Source: Zygnema cylindricum (taxonomy: Eukaryota > Streptophyta > Zygnematophyceae > Zygnematales > Zygnemataceae). From it: 11,290 nucleotides of DNA. Location: positions 1 through 11,290 of the forward strand of contig JBBHKE010001087.1 in the NCBI GenBank assembly GCA_037447655.1. Reading direction: 5' to 3'. Positions 1 through 7,568 of the stretch are shown in pieces. The position numbers were made by a program, and so were the translations under genes. Under the pieces are notes generated by a model. That model was not told the origin of the DNA, made no database searches, and saw only the letters and a program-made list of their open reading frames with translations. Positions within the stretch are counted from its first letter, which is position 1. Every line of letters begins with the position of its first letter.

Positions 1-110
1 AAGGACATGGACCATAATCTGTCACGTCTCCTGGCACTAAATTTGAATGAATGACGCTATTTTTTTCTTTACTCTAATAATTTCTATAGTCTAATAACGA
101 TTCGCAGTGT

Positions 111-194
111 ACCGTGTCAGATTTGCGACGCTTTGTCGCGTTCCCTAAGATTGCGAAATGAATATTGTTACTACCGTGTCCGATTTGCGACGCT
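111..194. repeat. 22-bp word repeated at 111-132 and 173-194
   Basis: ACCGTGTCAGATTTGCGACG and ACCGTGTCCGATTTGCGACG, each followed by CT; one mismatch and a spacing of 62. A weaker third copy may lie at about 1312-1360 (GTGTGACC...TTTGCGTCTAAT...GATGTCATGTAC), which resembles the sequence following the second copy (GATGTCACGTAC). Confidence 0.85.
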
Positions 195-217
195 AATCAT
201 GATGTCACGTACTTCCA

Positions 218-450
218 CGATACCAACGAGTACAAAGTACAATAATGTTTGATTGTATGGACAGCACAAATTTTTCATTTTTTTTGGTTTTTTGGTTGAC
301 CGACCTTAACCGACCGTTTTTTTTTTCTGGTGAATCAACCCGACCGCAACCGCCAGACCCTCAAAATTTGTCAACCGAATCCGTTCCGGATCCGGCGCGG
401 GCGGGCGGTTAACGGTCGATCACGGTTTCAGTTGACCGTTTGCGACCTCT
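218..450. repeat. diverged direct repeat, copy 1
   Basis: Aligns with 765-993 over about 230 bases at offsets 543-547. Shared words include CGATACCA, GAGTACAAAGTACAATAATG, TGGTGAATCA, CCGTTCCGGATCCG, GCGGGCGGG and TGCGACCT. Confidence 0.82.
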
Positions 451-764
451 GGTTCGAATCAACATTTCTTTCTCGCAATATATCACTACCAGAATTGGCG
501 ACTGGTTGACAATTATATCACGGCAAAGGTCGCAAAAGTCAAAAATTTAGATACCTGAAACCGAGATTTTTTTTTTCAACATCAGAACACCCGATACCCG
601 ACCGGGTTATGTCAAGCTCCTAAATTGTTACCCCGTTACCCGATACGCGTTTACAAAAATAAAAGTTAACCAAAACTCGATTTCTCGCGACTAACCCGAA
701 CCCTCCCGTACCTGAATAAGTACAAAATTAAAGGTACATCATTCTTATACCTTCTAGGCTTCGA

Positions 765-993
765 CGATACCAAGAGTACAAAGTACAATAATGCCGGATA
801 GAAAGGACAGTACAAAACCTTCAATTTTTTTCGTTTTTGCTTACGTGACCATACCCGATTTTTTTTATTTTTTTTTGGTGAATCACCCGCCCGAATCTGG
901 CCGACCCCCAAAATTTGGCACCAAAATCCGTTCCGGATCCGACGCGGGCGGGTACCCGTCGGGTACAGATTCGGCTACCCGATTGCGACCTTT
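765..993. repeat. diverged direct repeat, copy 2
   Basis: Partner of 218-450. Richer in CGGGTA/ACCCG words, such as GGGTACCCGTCGGGTAC at 950-966. Such words are frequent near the ends of some plant hAT-type elements, but no terminal inverted repeat or transposase was found, so no family is assigned. Confidence 0.8.
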
Positions 994-1360
994 GTATCAC
1001 GGTACTCTTAGTATGTACACTTCTACAATATTAGTGCCGATTCGAAATAAGTGTTTGCTACAAAATAGTGCATTCAGGACTTGTTCATTAACAAAAGGGA
1101 TGATGACAATTGTGTCTTTTGTTTATTCCGGGAGTATTACGAGCCTTCAACCATATCAGCAAAGCTTTGAGGTCCTTTCGTTTCGATGACCGCCGACCTC
1201 TCGCTCGTGTAGTTATATGCCACAACCATAGTAAATGTTGACAATGATGTTGCAATATTTTCAAAGTGTACATTATAGTAACATTACCATATTACTGTTA
1301 ATTACTTATAGTGTGACCAAGACCAGTTTGCGTCTAATAAAGATGTCATGTACATCCAGG

Positions 1361-1877
1361 CTATATTAAAAACAATGTGTTGATTTGTAGAAGCAAGTTA
1401 TGAAATTGGCCCCAGAGTTTGGAACACATTGTATTTTTGCGTTGTGTTTCAGTTGTTGTTGCAAGGTCATGTGTTGTGTGTTCGCCCCACTTGCAAAAGT
1501 AGGTTTTGTGTTTCGTTGTTGAATGTTAACACTTTGTCACTCATCTTGCATTTTTGCTTTCTTTTTTTTGACAAAGCTTTCACCTATCCTCGGTTTTGGC
1601 ACGAAGATTATTTAACACCACTTTCACATTAAAACTGAAGGATATCGATGGATAAAATATGTCGTAGTCGCACTATCGAATTCAATACAGTTGCATTTTA
1701 AAATAGCTTACTATTTGTTTTGGGGGCTTTTATTTAAGATTGTTCCTCACCCTCGTTTTATCCTTAGAACTAAATCGTAACATCCAATAGTCACACCAAT
1801 ATGAAAATACCACTTCGACTTCATTCGTATCATCAACAACAGGGTGAAAAGCGAGATCACATCTCAATGTTTAGACG
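1361..1877. other. no feature recognised
   Basis: T-rich on the plus strand around 1430-1570, with TTGTGTTTC-type words repeated loosely. No coding similarity or clear repeat boundaries. Confidence 0.5.
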
Positions 1878-2097
1878 CAACGATTCATATAACCACTTTA
1901 TTAAAAAGCGCGATGGTGAACCATATGAGTCCATGGGAACAAAAAAAAAAAAGTAATGTTAAAACTAGAAAACTACATTTGGAGGGAAATAAAGAAAAAA
2001 TATAAAAAACGCAAATGCGACGAATACACCAAAAAAAAGACAGGTAAAACAAAGACACTTGTAGAAGCAATAAACACCTAAAAAAAGACCGAGCAAG
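1878..2097 (-). repeat. retroelement 3' tail, outer copy
   Basis: Second copy of the tail; AATAAA on the minus strand at 1897-1902, at the equivalent position to the inner copy. The end CAACGATTCAT at 1878-1888 matches 2143-2153. Beyond 1878 similarity stops, so this is probably the 3' terminus of the element. Confidence 0.8.
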
Positions 2098-2142
2098 ATC
2101 AGACGCATTCCTTCCACTCATCGGTTCCACATGCAATGAATA

Positions 2143-2365
2143 ACAACGATTCATACGGCAAATTTATTAGAAAGCGCGATGGTAAACCATCTGAGTCCAT
2201 GGGAACGACAAAAAAAAACAGTAATGCTAAAAAATTGGAAAACTACATTTAGAGGGAAGCAAACAAAAAGGATAAACAACGCAAAAGTGACAAACACACA
2301 CAAAAAAGACAGGTAAAACAAAGACACCCGAAGAAGCAACAAAAACCTAAAAAAAGACCCGACAG
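2143..2365 (-). repeat. retroelement 3' tail, inner copy
   Basis: Diverged tandem copy of 1878-2097 at an offset of about 265-268. Both carry, on the plus strand, AAAGCGCGATGGT-AACCAT, GAGTCCATGGGAAC, an A-rich run, AAACTACATTT-GAGGGAA and AGACAGGTAAAACAAAGACA. It directly follows the C-terminal coding block (minus-strand sense). Its AATAAA lies at 2163-2168. Confidence 0.85.
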
Positions 2366-2471
2366 AGTGCGAAAACAGGATTGATCCAACAAAACCCCAA
2401 CATAACCACAATATAACCTAGAATCTACAAAAGGCAACCTCGTAAGTCCCCAAACCCCGGAGGAGCATGAG

Positions 2472-2999
2472 TTATGGAACACGCTGACGATCCATACCTC
2501 CAATAGACCAATGGAGGAGGATAGAAACTTGCACTCGTTGTAAAGCCATAAATAAACGTTGACGATAAAAAAAAGTAAGGACTGAAGCATGAGGGCTCCT
2601 TAGTCCTCGCCGCTCGAACGAGCGCCGACCACAAGTATAGAGAAACTCGTCCAGAGCCACACCCAAAAAACCAAATATCCCGACCACTATCGGAATAAAG
2701 CCATCCATAGCATCCCGGTGGGCATAATCACGCTCCTTCCTCCTGGCCACGTCGCGGGCGGCCACTCCAACAACTCCGAGCCGCTTGGCTAACAACTGTA
2801 TCCGAGGAAGGGTTCGCCAAAACATTGTCACCAAATATAGGATGTGCACCATCGAGTAGAACAATTTCAATCTGACGCGAAGAAATAATACGGGAAACCT
2901 CACGTCGAAGATAAAATTCCCCCTCTGAAGCGATAGTCCCGCGATGGTGTCACGAATCTTGTCATGCGTTTGATGAAATTCTACGGGCTCCATTGCCAC
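2472..2999 (-). pseudogene. C-terminal block of the same retroelement polyprotein
   Basis: An open frame of 175 codons, still uninterrupted. It contains THDKIRDTIAGLSLQRGNF, then a diverged part, then VAARDVARRKERDYAHRDAM, DGFIPIVVGIFGFLGVALDE, FLYTCGRRSFE and SVLTFFYRQRLFMALQRVQ. The pattern (H-D-x-[VI]-R-D, K-E-R-x-Y, F-x-P-x-x-V-x-[IV]-[FY]-G, FYRQR-ALQR) is that of the domain downstream of this class of plant reverse transcriptase. It is in line with the RT remnant but separated from it by about 1.1 kb of foreign sequence. The start is arbitrary because the upstream part was cut off. Probably not expressed. Confidence 0.72.
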
Positions 3000-3445
3000 A
3001 CAGAATTCACAGATCCAAAGAAGCTAATCTAGATAGTGCCGACTCCAAGTTTATATAAATCAAATGATTGACCCCTTGACAATCAGAACCCCATTACAAC
3101 TTCACCCTTGTGAAATAAGACTTTATGTGTGCTCAGTTCCACCACATAATGCAAAGTTAGAATATGAGTTTTGGATAACATTCCCCACTTTGACTTTCCC
3201 TTAGAAATGCAGCCACCCTGGCAAGCAAACACTCTAACCGACTACACCCCTGTGAACCCCGAACTCCCCTGAGTCCGCAGCAAAAAGAATCACTGAAAAT
3301 GGTCAACTGAGTTAATAGTTATGGCTGGCCAAAGTTTGCCTGTTATACAAGATGCTCTCTAGGAGAGGCGGCTACCTACCCAAAATATGCTAAGTCCCAA
3401 TCCCCTCTCTAAACCCCCTAGTACTGAGGTACTGACCAATCACAA

Positions 3446-3500
3446 GACTGTGCCGTACAATAAAGTACAGATGCCGGAGTACTTTATGTACGGACAGTGT
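3446..3500. repeat. imperfect inverted repeat (hairpin)
   Basis: Arms 3446-3468 and 3479-3500 with a 10-base loop. The core CCGTACAATAAAGTAC pairs with GTACTTTATGTACGG apart from one bulged base, and pairing extends outward through GACTGTG/ACAGTG with one more mismatch. Confidence 0.85.
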
Positions 3501-3797
3501 ACGACGTCGCCATAATGCGACATTTGTCACATCCAGATTTGTTGTCTTGCGTTCCGGAGATTTCGTAAACCCGTATGATGTTGCCACGTGTCATCCAGAG
3601 TGGCGGAGTCCGCAAACCGCCAAATTGTCCTTCCGCGAAGCCGACGCTAACCACGGCCGTCCGATTTATATCGGTATTTAATACGGACCGTCAAAACAAA
3701 TGTCCGTACTATTTGTTTCGTCCGGTACTAATAGTACAACCGTTTCTATGCCCTATAAACCGTAATCTAGTTAAATGGAAAAACCTACGTGTACATG

Positions 3798-3917
3798 TTT
3801 ATATACATATCAAACCCAATATATCTTAGCATTAGTCCTAGACTAAACGGACAAAGCTTTATATACATATCAAACCCAATGTATCGTAGCACAAGTCCCA
3901 GACTAAACGGACAAAGC
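3798..3917. repeat. 60-bp tandem duplication
   Basis: Two units, 3798-3857 and 3858-3917, each starting TTTATATACATATCAAACCC and ending GACTAAACGGACAAAGC, with a handful of substitutions in the middle. Confidence 0.95.
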
Positions 3918-3935
3918 TACCGGCTACGGGTGACT

Positions 3936-3977
3936 TGACGGACGGGCAGGCACCGGGATCAATTCCTGGGTCCGTCA
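3936..3977. repeat. hairpin with TGACGGAC arms
   Basis: TGACGGAC at 3936-3943 and GTCCGTCA at 3970-3977 are exact reverse complements. The interior CCGGGATCAATTCCTGG is itself almost palindromic. It sits 18 bases after the 60-bp tandem repeat. Confidence 0.75.
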
Positions 3978-4165
3978 TGTACCTTTTGGTAAATACACCT
4001 AATTCACCCCCTGTCTTCTCTAGTGAGCTTAGGCAGCCATGGCTCTAGCTCCTCTTATCCAGCCTTCAGTGACTACGACAAGTGTGGGGGCTTGGAGAGG
4101 GGAGTTAGAGGCAGACTTCCTCTGCTCTTTTCTATCCAAATACAGACCTAGAAAATACTCAAATA

Positions 4166-5645
4166 TCAACATTTGAGGGCCATGGTGAATTGAGCAAGCA
4201 TAAAACAGAGGGTGGATAAAATAGGTGTAGACAAAATCCAAGATTTGAAACCATGTCCACCACATGAGAGAAAGCGTGCACGGGAAGAATAAGAAGGGAG
4301 TGCCTCGAGAAGATCAAGCTTCAAGGCGGCAACAACTTGATCAAAAATGGATTTCCGGACACGGGCAATTGATGTGGTAACAAGAGTGGAAAGATCCGGC
4401 ATGCCTGTTGACGCACCCAAAATGGACCATTGGAAGGGGAGCACACCGTTGGAAACACGAAAGACAGCGATAGGAAGAACAAGAGTGTCCTCAACCTAAA
4501 AACGAGAGACAAGAGTGGAGGCCACAAGGCACCAACTTCCCAAATACGCAGCGGGAACAACACGTGCTGTCGATAGTAAACCCAAACCGCCATCAGACAC
4601 AAAAAGAGAGGCTGAAGGCGGGCTACAGGCCTGAACTCGCGATCAAAGACACCACGACCTAACAAAGTGTGAAGGACGTCCATGAGGCGATCATCAAAGG
4701 TAGAGAGGGAGGAGACACATGATGGGGTGAGAGGGGAAGTGCAAGTAAGGTAGGAGGGACGATGGGGGAAACATCGTGTAAAAAGAGCAAAAACCACCCG
4801 TGGATTAGAAAGGTTGGGAAGGTCATCCGCGTGGGACAAACCTGCCTTAAGAGTAGAATCAAGAATTTGGGTCACGAAAGGATGCAAACCAAGTGGGCAA
4901 TCCAACACACGAACGCCCTCAGATGGAAGAGGAGTACGAAAACTAGGAGGGGGAGGAAAAGAAGGTGGGATAGCACGAAGGGGCCAAATAACACACTTCT
5001 AGGGTTGGACAATATGATTGAGTTCGGCCAAGTGTTCCTTAAAATTTTTTAGGCTAGTATTACTTGATTTACATAGCCAATAATGTGGGTATCGTCCGCA
5101 ACTGAAGGGAAAAAGCAAGAAGGAAAAAAAGCCGCGGATGCGTGGAGGGCTCAATAATGAGCAAGGGGAAACAAAGCCCCTCCGAGAGCGTCGCCTTTGC
5201 GAGTGCCGATCGTAGACGAAAGCAAGACCAAATCGCGACCAAATCGCGACAAATAAAAGGCACGCACAAAGCAAAATATATGGACAATTGGAGATAGTGC
5301 AGCCATATGCTAAAAAAAAAATAGCATTCTGATCCACCGTATTAAACATCAACCTGAAGGATTAACCAATCCGGATAGACATCCAATATCCCATGGACCA
5401 CGGCTTCACAACCCCCACGAGTTGCCACTCCAAACTGGTGAGGAGAAAAATAAACATGGAACGCGGGCTGGAGCTGGATGCAAATGGCACGAGCCACCAA
5501 TCTGTATAACAATTCTCCCACTGCTATAAGGCGGATTCCCCCAATTGGGTTTGGTGACAGCCACAAAGCGCAACGCTGTGAGGAGATCACAAATCTGAGA
5601 GGGGACAATGCCACCGGCAATAAGGGAACACACTCGGAAAATCAT
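4166..5645 (-). pseudogene. reverse transcriptase remnant (RVT_1-like), frameshifted
   Basis: Blocks in order: VCSLIAGGIVPSQICDLL (from about 5640); after a frame change near 5543, GGIRLIAVGELLYRLVARA; SPHQFGVATRGGCEAVVHGI; motif A WLILQVDV with catalytic Asp at 5348-5350; then a frame change and FNTVDQNAIF. Motif B reads GTRKGDALGGALFPLAHY from 5207, where the family usually has RQGDPL. A TGA follows at 5151-5153. Motif C is SVADDTHIIG, with the Asp pair at 5091-5096. Then LNHIVQP, stop, KCVIW; PSEGVRVLDCPLGLHPFV; and the post-RT block FALFTRCFPHRPSYLTCTSP ... FDDRLMDVLHTLLGRG. Another frame change leads to LPSYSSRARFLSCGGHGF near 4230-4300. The catalytic aspartates remain but no intact frame does. 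Confidence 0.82.
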
Positions 5646-5712
5646 ATTAAAACCCCGACAAAAATGTGAGACCTACCTCTCTCTCCCTCTTAAATACTTG
5701 GTTGGGTACCAT
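5635..5712. repeat. 78-bp direct repeat, copy 1
   Basis: Matches 6031-6108 at a constant offset of 396 with few mismatches. It shares CGACAAAAAT, the pyrimidine run CTACCTCTCTCTCCCTCTTA and GGTTGGGTACCAT. Its left end overlaps the start of the readable reverse-transcriptase remnant on the minus strand. Confidence 0.93.
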
Positions 5713-6030
5713 GTGTTGTTTTTGAAAACTTAGTTTCGTGCGTACGGAGCGTTTCGTGCGTACGGAGCGTTTCGTGCGTGCGCGTGTTCGCGTGCGTGCG
5801 CATTTACGCGATGTAGTGTGGAGGTTCGAATAGATTTGCGGATTGGGGGAGTAAATGTACGAAGAAAATTAAATGTACGTGAAGGACTAATTGAGTGGCG
5901 CGAAATGCGCAATGTAAATGGACGGCGGATCGCGAAGCGATCCGATTTGAAATTTTCGAAGTGTGAAAATGTACGCATGGCGTACGAAACAAAATGCGAC
6001 AAGCGCATTTATTACAAGGGACGCGTTTGC
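5713..6030. other. CpG-rich structured segment between the 78-bp repeats
   Basis: Differs in composition from its surroundings, with many CG dinucleotides. The left part has 18-bp tandem units GTTTCGTGCGTACGGAGC at 5733-5750 and 5751-5768 plus a partial third unit, then CGTGCGTGCGCG-type sequence. The word AAATGTACG occurs at 5853, 5871 and 5967. Perfect short hairpins lie at 5898-5910 (GCGC stem), 5927-5943 (GGATCGC stem), 5971-5985 (GTACGC stem) and 5992-6010 (AAATGCG stem). No convincing coding sequence; function unknown. Confidence 0.75.
5733..5779. repeat. 18-bp tandem repeat, about 2.6 units
   Basis: Two identical units GTTTCGTGCGTACGGAGC, then a third that departs after GTTTCGTGCGT into alternating GTGCG sequence. 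Confidence 0.9.
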
Positions 6031-6108
6031 CAGAAAAACATATCAAAACCCCGACAAAAATATGCGACCTACCTCTCTCTCCCTCTTAAATACTTGGTTG
6101 GGTACCAT
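6031..6108. repeat. 78-bp direct repeat, copy 2
   Basis: Second copy of 5635-5712. Similarity stops sharply on the right after GGTACCAT. On the left the flanking sequence is unrelated to the reverse-transcriptase remnant beside copy 1. Confidence 0.93.
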
Positions 6109-6779
6109 TTGCACCCGAAAATAGAAGTTATAATTGTTCTTACATCAACATGTTACCTTCTGGTGCCAGAAATGCACCTATGGTTTCCAAGTTGGTGTCA
6201 GGCCCTATTGTCTGTCATACGAGTCGACCGCCATGACAAGCTCAGTTCCTTGACCAAGCATTGCTTCTAAAACTTTAGTTCTTCAAGTTCAGTTCAAAAC
6301 AAACAACCGAAAAGTTGACAAAAGCCGTCAAATGATTTGAAAATAAGCGCAACCGAACAAAATTACACAAAAATCGTTAAATTTTAGTCAAGATCAGCTG
6401 AAATCTTTCGATTGCGAAGGCTTAGTATATCCAAACTATTAGGAGGGCATCAGCTCAATGACGACAGGTACATTTTGACATATCTAAAGCTACCACTGAT
6501 CGGAAAGTTCCACTTTTTATAAAACCCTAAACAGATTTATAAAACAGCGGGCAGAAATGAGTCATTTTGGACAGTGGTAACCAAGAACACACAATTTATT
6601 GACTTCCTAATCGAAAACTAGCCGGTGTTCATTTCCACCTGTACAAACATTTTTCACTAGTCCAAAAGTCAAACTATTTTGGAGGGATTGAAAAAACGCT
6701 TTTGGGAAGCCCCGTCTCTATACCAAATTCCTCTCAGCCCATCATGTCCTAAGCTAACCACAACTATTTTTCATGTCAT
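6109..6779. other. no gene seen between repeat region and BRWD-like exon
   Basis: About 670 bases of AT-rich sequence without coding similarity. It is either 3' UTR and downstream DNA of the BRWD-like gene, or part of a long intron if the gene continues leftward. Confidence 0.5.
6595..6600 (-). promoter_or_regulatory. possible poly(A) signal AATAAA
   Basis: AATAAA on the minus strand, about 180 bases past the TAG at 6780-6782. It would suit a transcript ending in this exon. The hexamer is common by chance in AT-rich DNA, so support is weak. Confidence 0.3.
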
Positions 6780-7568
6780 CTAATTAAATCTATTTAGGGT
6801 TTGCTCCACCTTCCTAAGCCTAATATTAAGTTTTTTCAACTTGGGTCTCGGAATCTCCATCGGAACTGGCACCGCCTGTGAGAACATTCTCTCCCCCCCT
6901 TCTTGATTTCTCGCCTGTGAGAACATTCTCTGCCCCCCTTCTTGATTTCTTGCCTGTGAGAACGTTCTCTCCCCCCCTTCTTGATTTCTGTTCCCATTGG
7001 TCCACCACTCTCCGCCATCCTCGAATCCTCGTCCAATAACTACCCCTTCAAATTCTCCCATTAGACTCCCAGTTTGGTCCCTTAGCAATCCCTCTCCTTC
7101 TCCATGTGCCAAATCGACCACATCCATCTGAGGCACACCTACTTCCATTATTCCTCCCCCTTCTCCTCCATTCGCTTGAAGTCTAGATACATCCCTTTTA
7201 ATCTTTCTCGAGGGCCGTCCGCGCTTCCTAGGCGTTTCCTCTCTCTCTCCGGCCACATTCCCCATTTCACTCCTATTGGGTCTCCGTATCGCCCTTCCAT
7301 TATAGGCCTCTTTTTTACCTGAATCCTTCAACGTGGCTGCCAACTCTGTATCAGTTCTGAGCCACTCCAATGCCATTTTAGCAGCTTGTCTTTGAGGACG
7401 CCTGCCCTCAGTAAGACCGTTAGTTTCAATCTTAAAACCGGAATCGTGTCTGTTTTCAACACGACTTCGTTTTCGACTTCTTTTCTCATCAGAATCCGAA
7501 TCGAAATCGAGGCCCGGTGATCGTATCCGTTTCGGAAGTCGAATTGGGCGAGCGTTCCGCCTCTTCTG
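6780..7568 (-). CDS. BRWD3-like: BRWD-like basic exon with AT-hook; 3' end uncertain
   Basis: It starts after GAGCAG as QKRRNARPIRLPKRIRSPG in phase 0. In order it holds an acidic patch DFDSDSDE; a basic cluster KRSRKRSR (likely nuclear localisation); the conserved RPQRQAAKMALEWL at about 7368-7400 (plant family RPQRAAARNAL); an AT-hook core RGRP flanked by Arg/Lys at 7212-7223; a Gly-rich stretch; three 13-residue repeats; and a basic end MEIPRPKLKKLNIRLRK. Two ends are possible. The frame runs on to TAG at 6780-6782, with an AATAAA at 6595-6600 on the minus strand. Or the exon ends at 6810 with AAG|GTGGAG, a poor donor, leading to exons off the left edge. Full-length relatives continue to a bromodomain, so the second is possible; the first needs no unseen sequence. 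Confidence 0.72.
   Translation of the reverse strand, partial: QKRRNARPIRLPKRIRSPGLDFDSDSDEKRSRKRSRVENRHDSGFKIETNGLTEGRRPQRQAAKMALEWLRTDTELAATLKDSGKKEAYNGRAIRRPNRSEMGNVAGEREETPRKRGRPSRKIKRDVSRLQANGGEGGGIMEVGVPQMDVVDLAHGEGEGLLRDQTGSLMGEFEGVVIGRGFEDGGEWWTNGNRNQEGGERTFSQARNQEGGQRMFSQARNQEGGERMFSQAVPVPMEIPRPKLKKLNIRLRKVEQTLNRFN

Larger units (their letters stand above)
3000..4165. other. about 1.1 kb non-coding segment splitting the retroelement
   Basis: No reverse-transcriptase similarity in any frame, although both flanks have it. Contains the inverted repeat at 3446-3500, a 60-bp tandem repeat at 3798-3917 and the hairpin at 3936-3977. Most likely one or more nested insertions, perhaps non-autonomous. 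I could not define terminal repeats or a target-site duplication. Part of 4020-4165 may still be decayed element sequence. Confidence 0.5.
1878..5712 (-). mobile_element. decayed non-LTR-type retroelement, with interior insertion
   Basis: Minus-strand similarity runs in the right order: reverse-transcriptase fingers (from about 5645), motifs A, B and C (5356-5079), post-RT region (4908-4166), C-terminal block (2999-2472) and a non-coding tail with AATAAA (to 1878). At least four frame changes and several stops show it is dead. About 1.1 kb at 3000-4165 has no similarity to the element. No long terminal repeats, integrase or endonuclease domain were seen. The 5' part is missing or unrecognisable, as expected for a 5'-truncated non-LTR copy. 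Similar reverse transcriptases occur as repeats in plant genomes; the exact clade cannot be settled here. Confidence 0.7.

Noticed and set aside
791-1189. Plus-strand open frame of 132 codons
   Set aside because: It covers a diverged direct repeat with homopolymer runs; the other copy does not keep the frame and the composition is not protein-like.
1885-2411. Minus-strand open frames rich in Phe, Leu and Cys that look like membrane proteins
   Set aside because: They are translations of T-rich retroelement tail sequence, occur in both tandem copies, and have no start context or conserved motif.
3933-3980. tRNA-like or SINE B-box (GAATTGATCCC on the minus strand)
   Set aside because: The match to GGTTCGANNCC is poor and no A-box or tRNA-like fold was found at the right distance; kept only as a hairpin.
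4762-5052. Plus-strand basic open frame of 96 codons
   Set aside because: Antisense of the reverse-transcriptase remnant, which has clear similarity on the minus strand.
5818-6270. Plus-strand open frame of 150 codons across the CpG-rich segment and the 78-bp repeat
   Set aside because: It lacks an ATG start, crosses a repeat border, has no recognisable domain, and its tail is ordinary AT-rich DNA. Probably chance.
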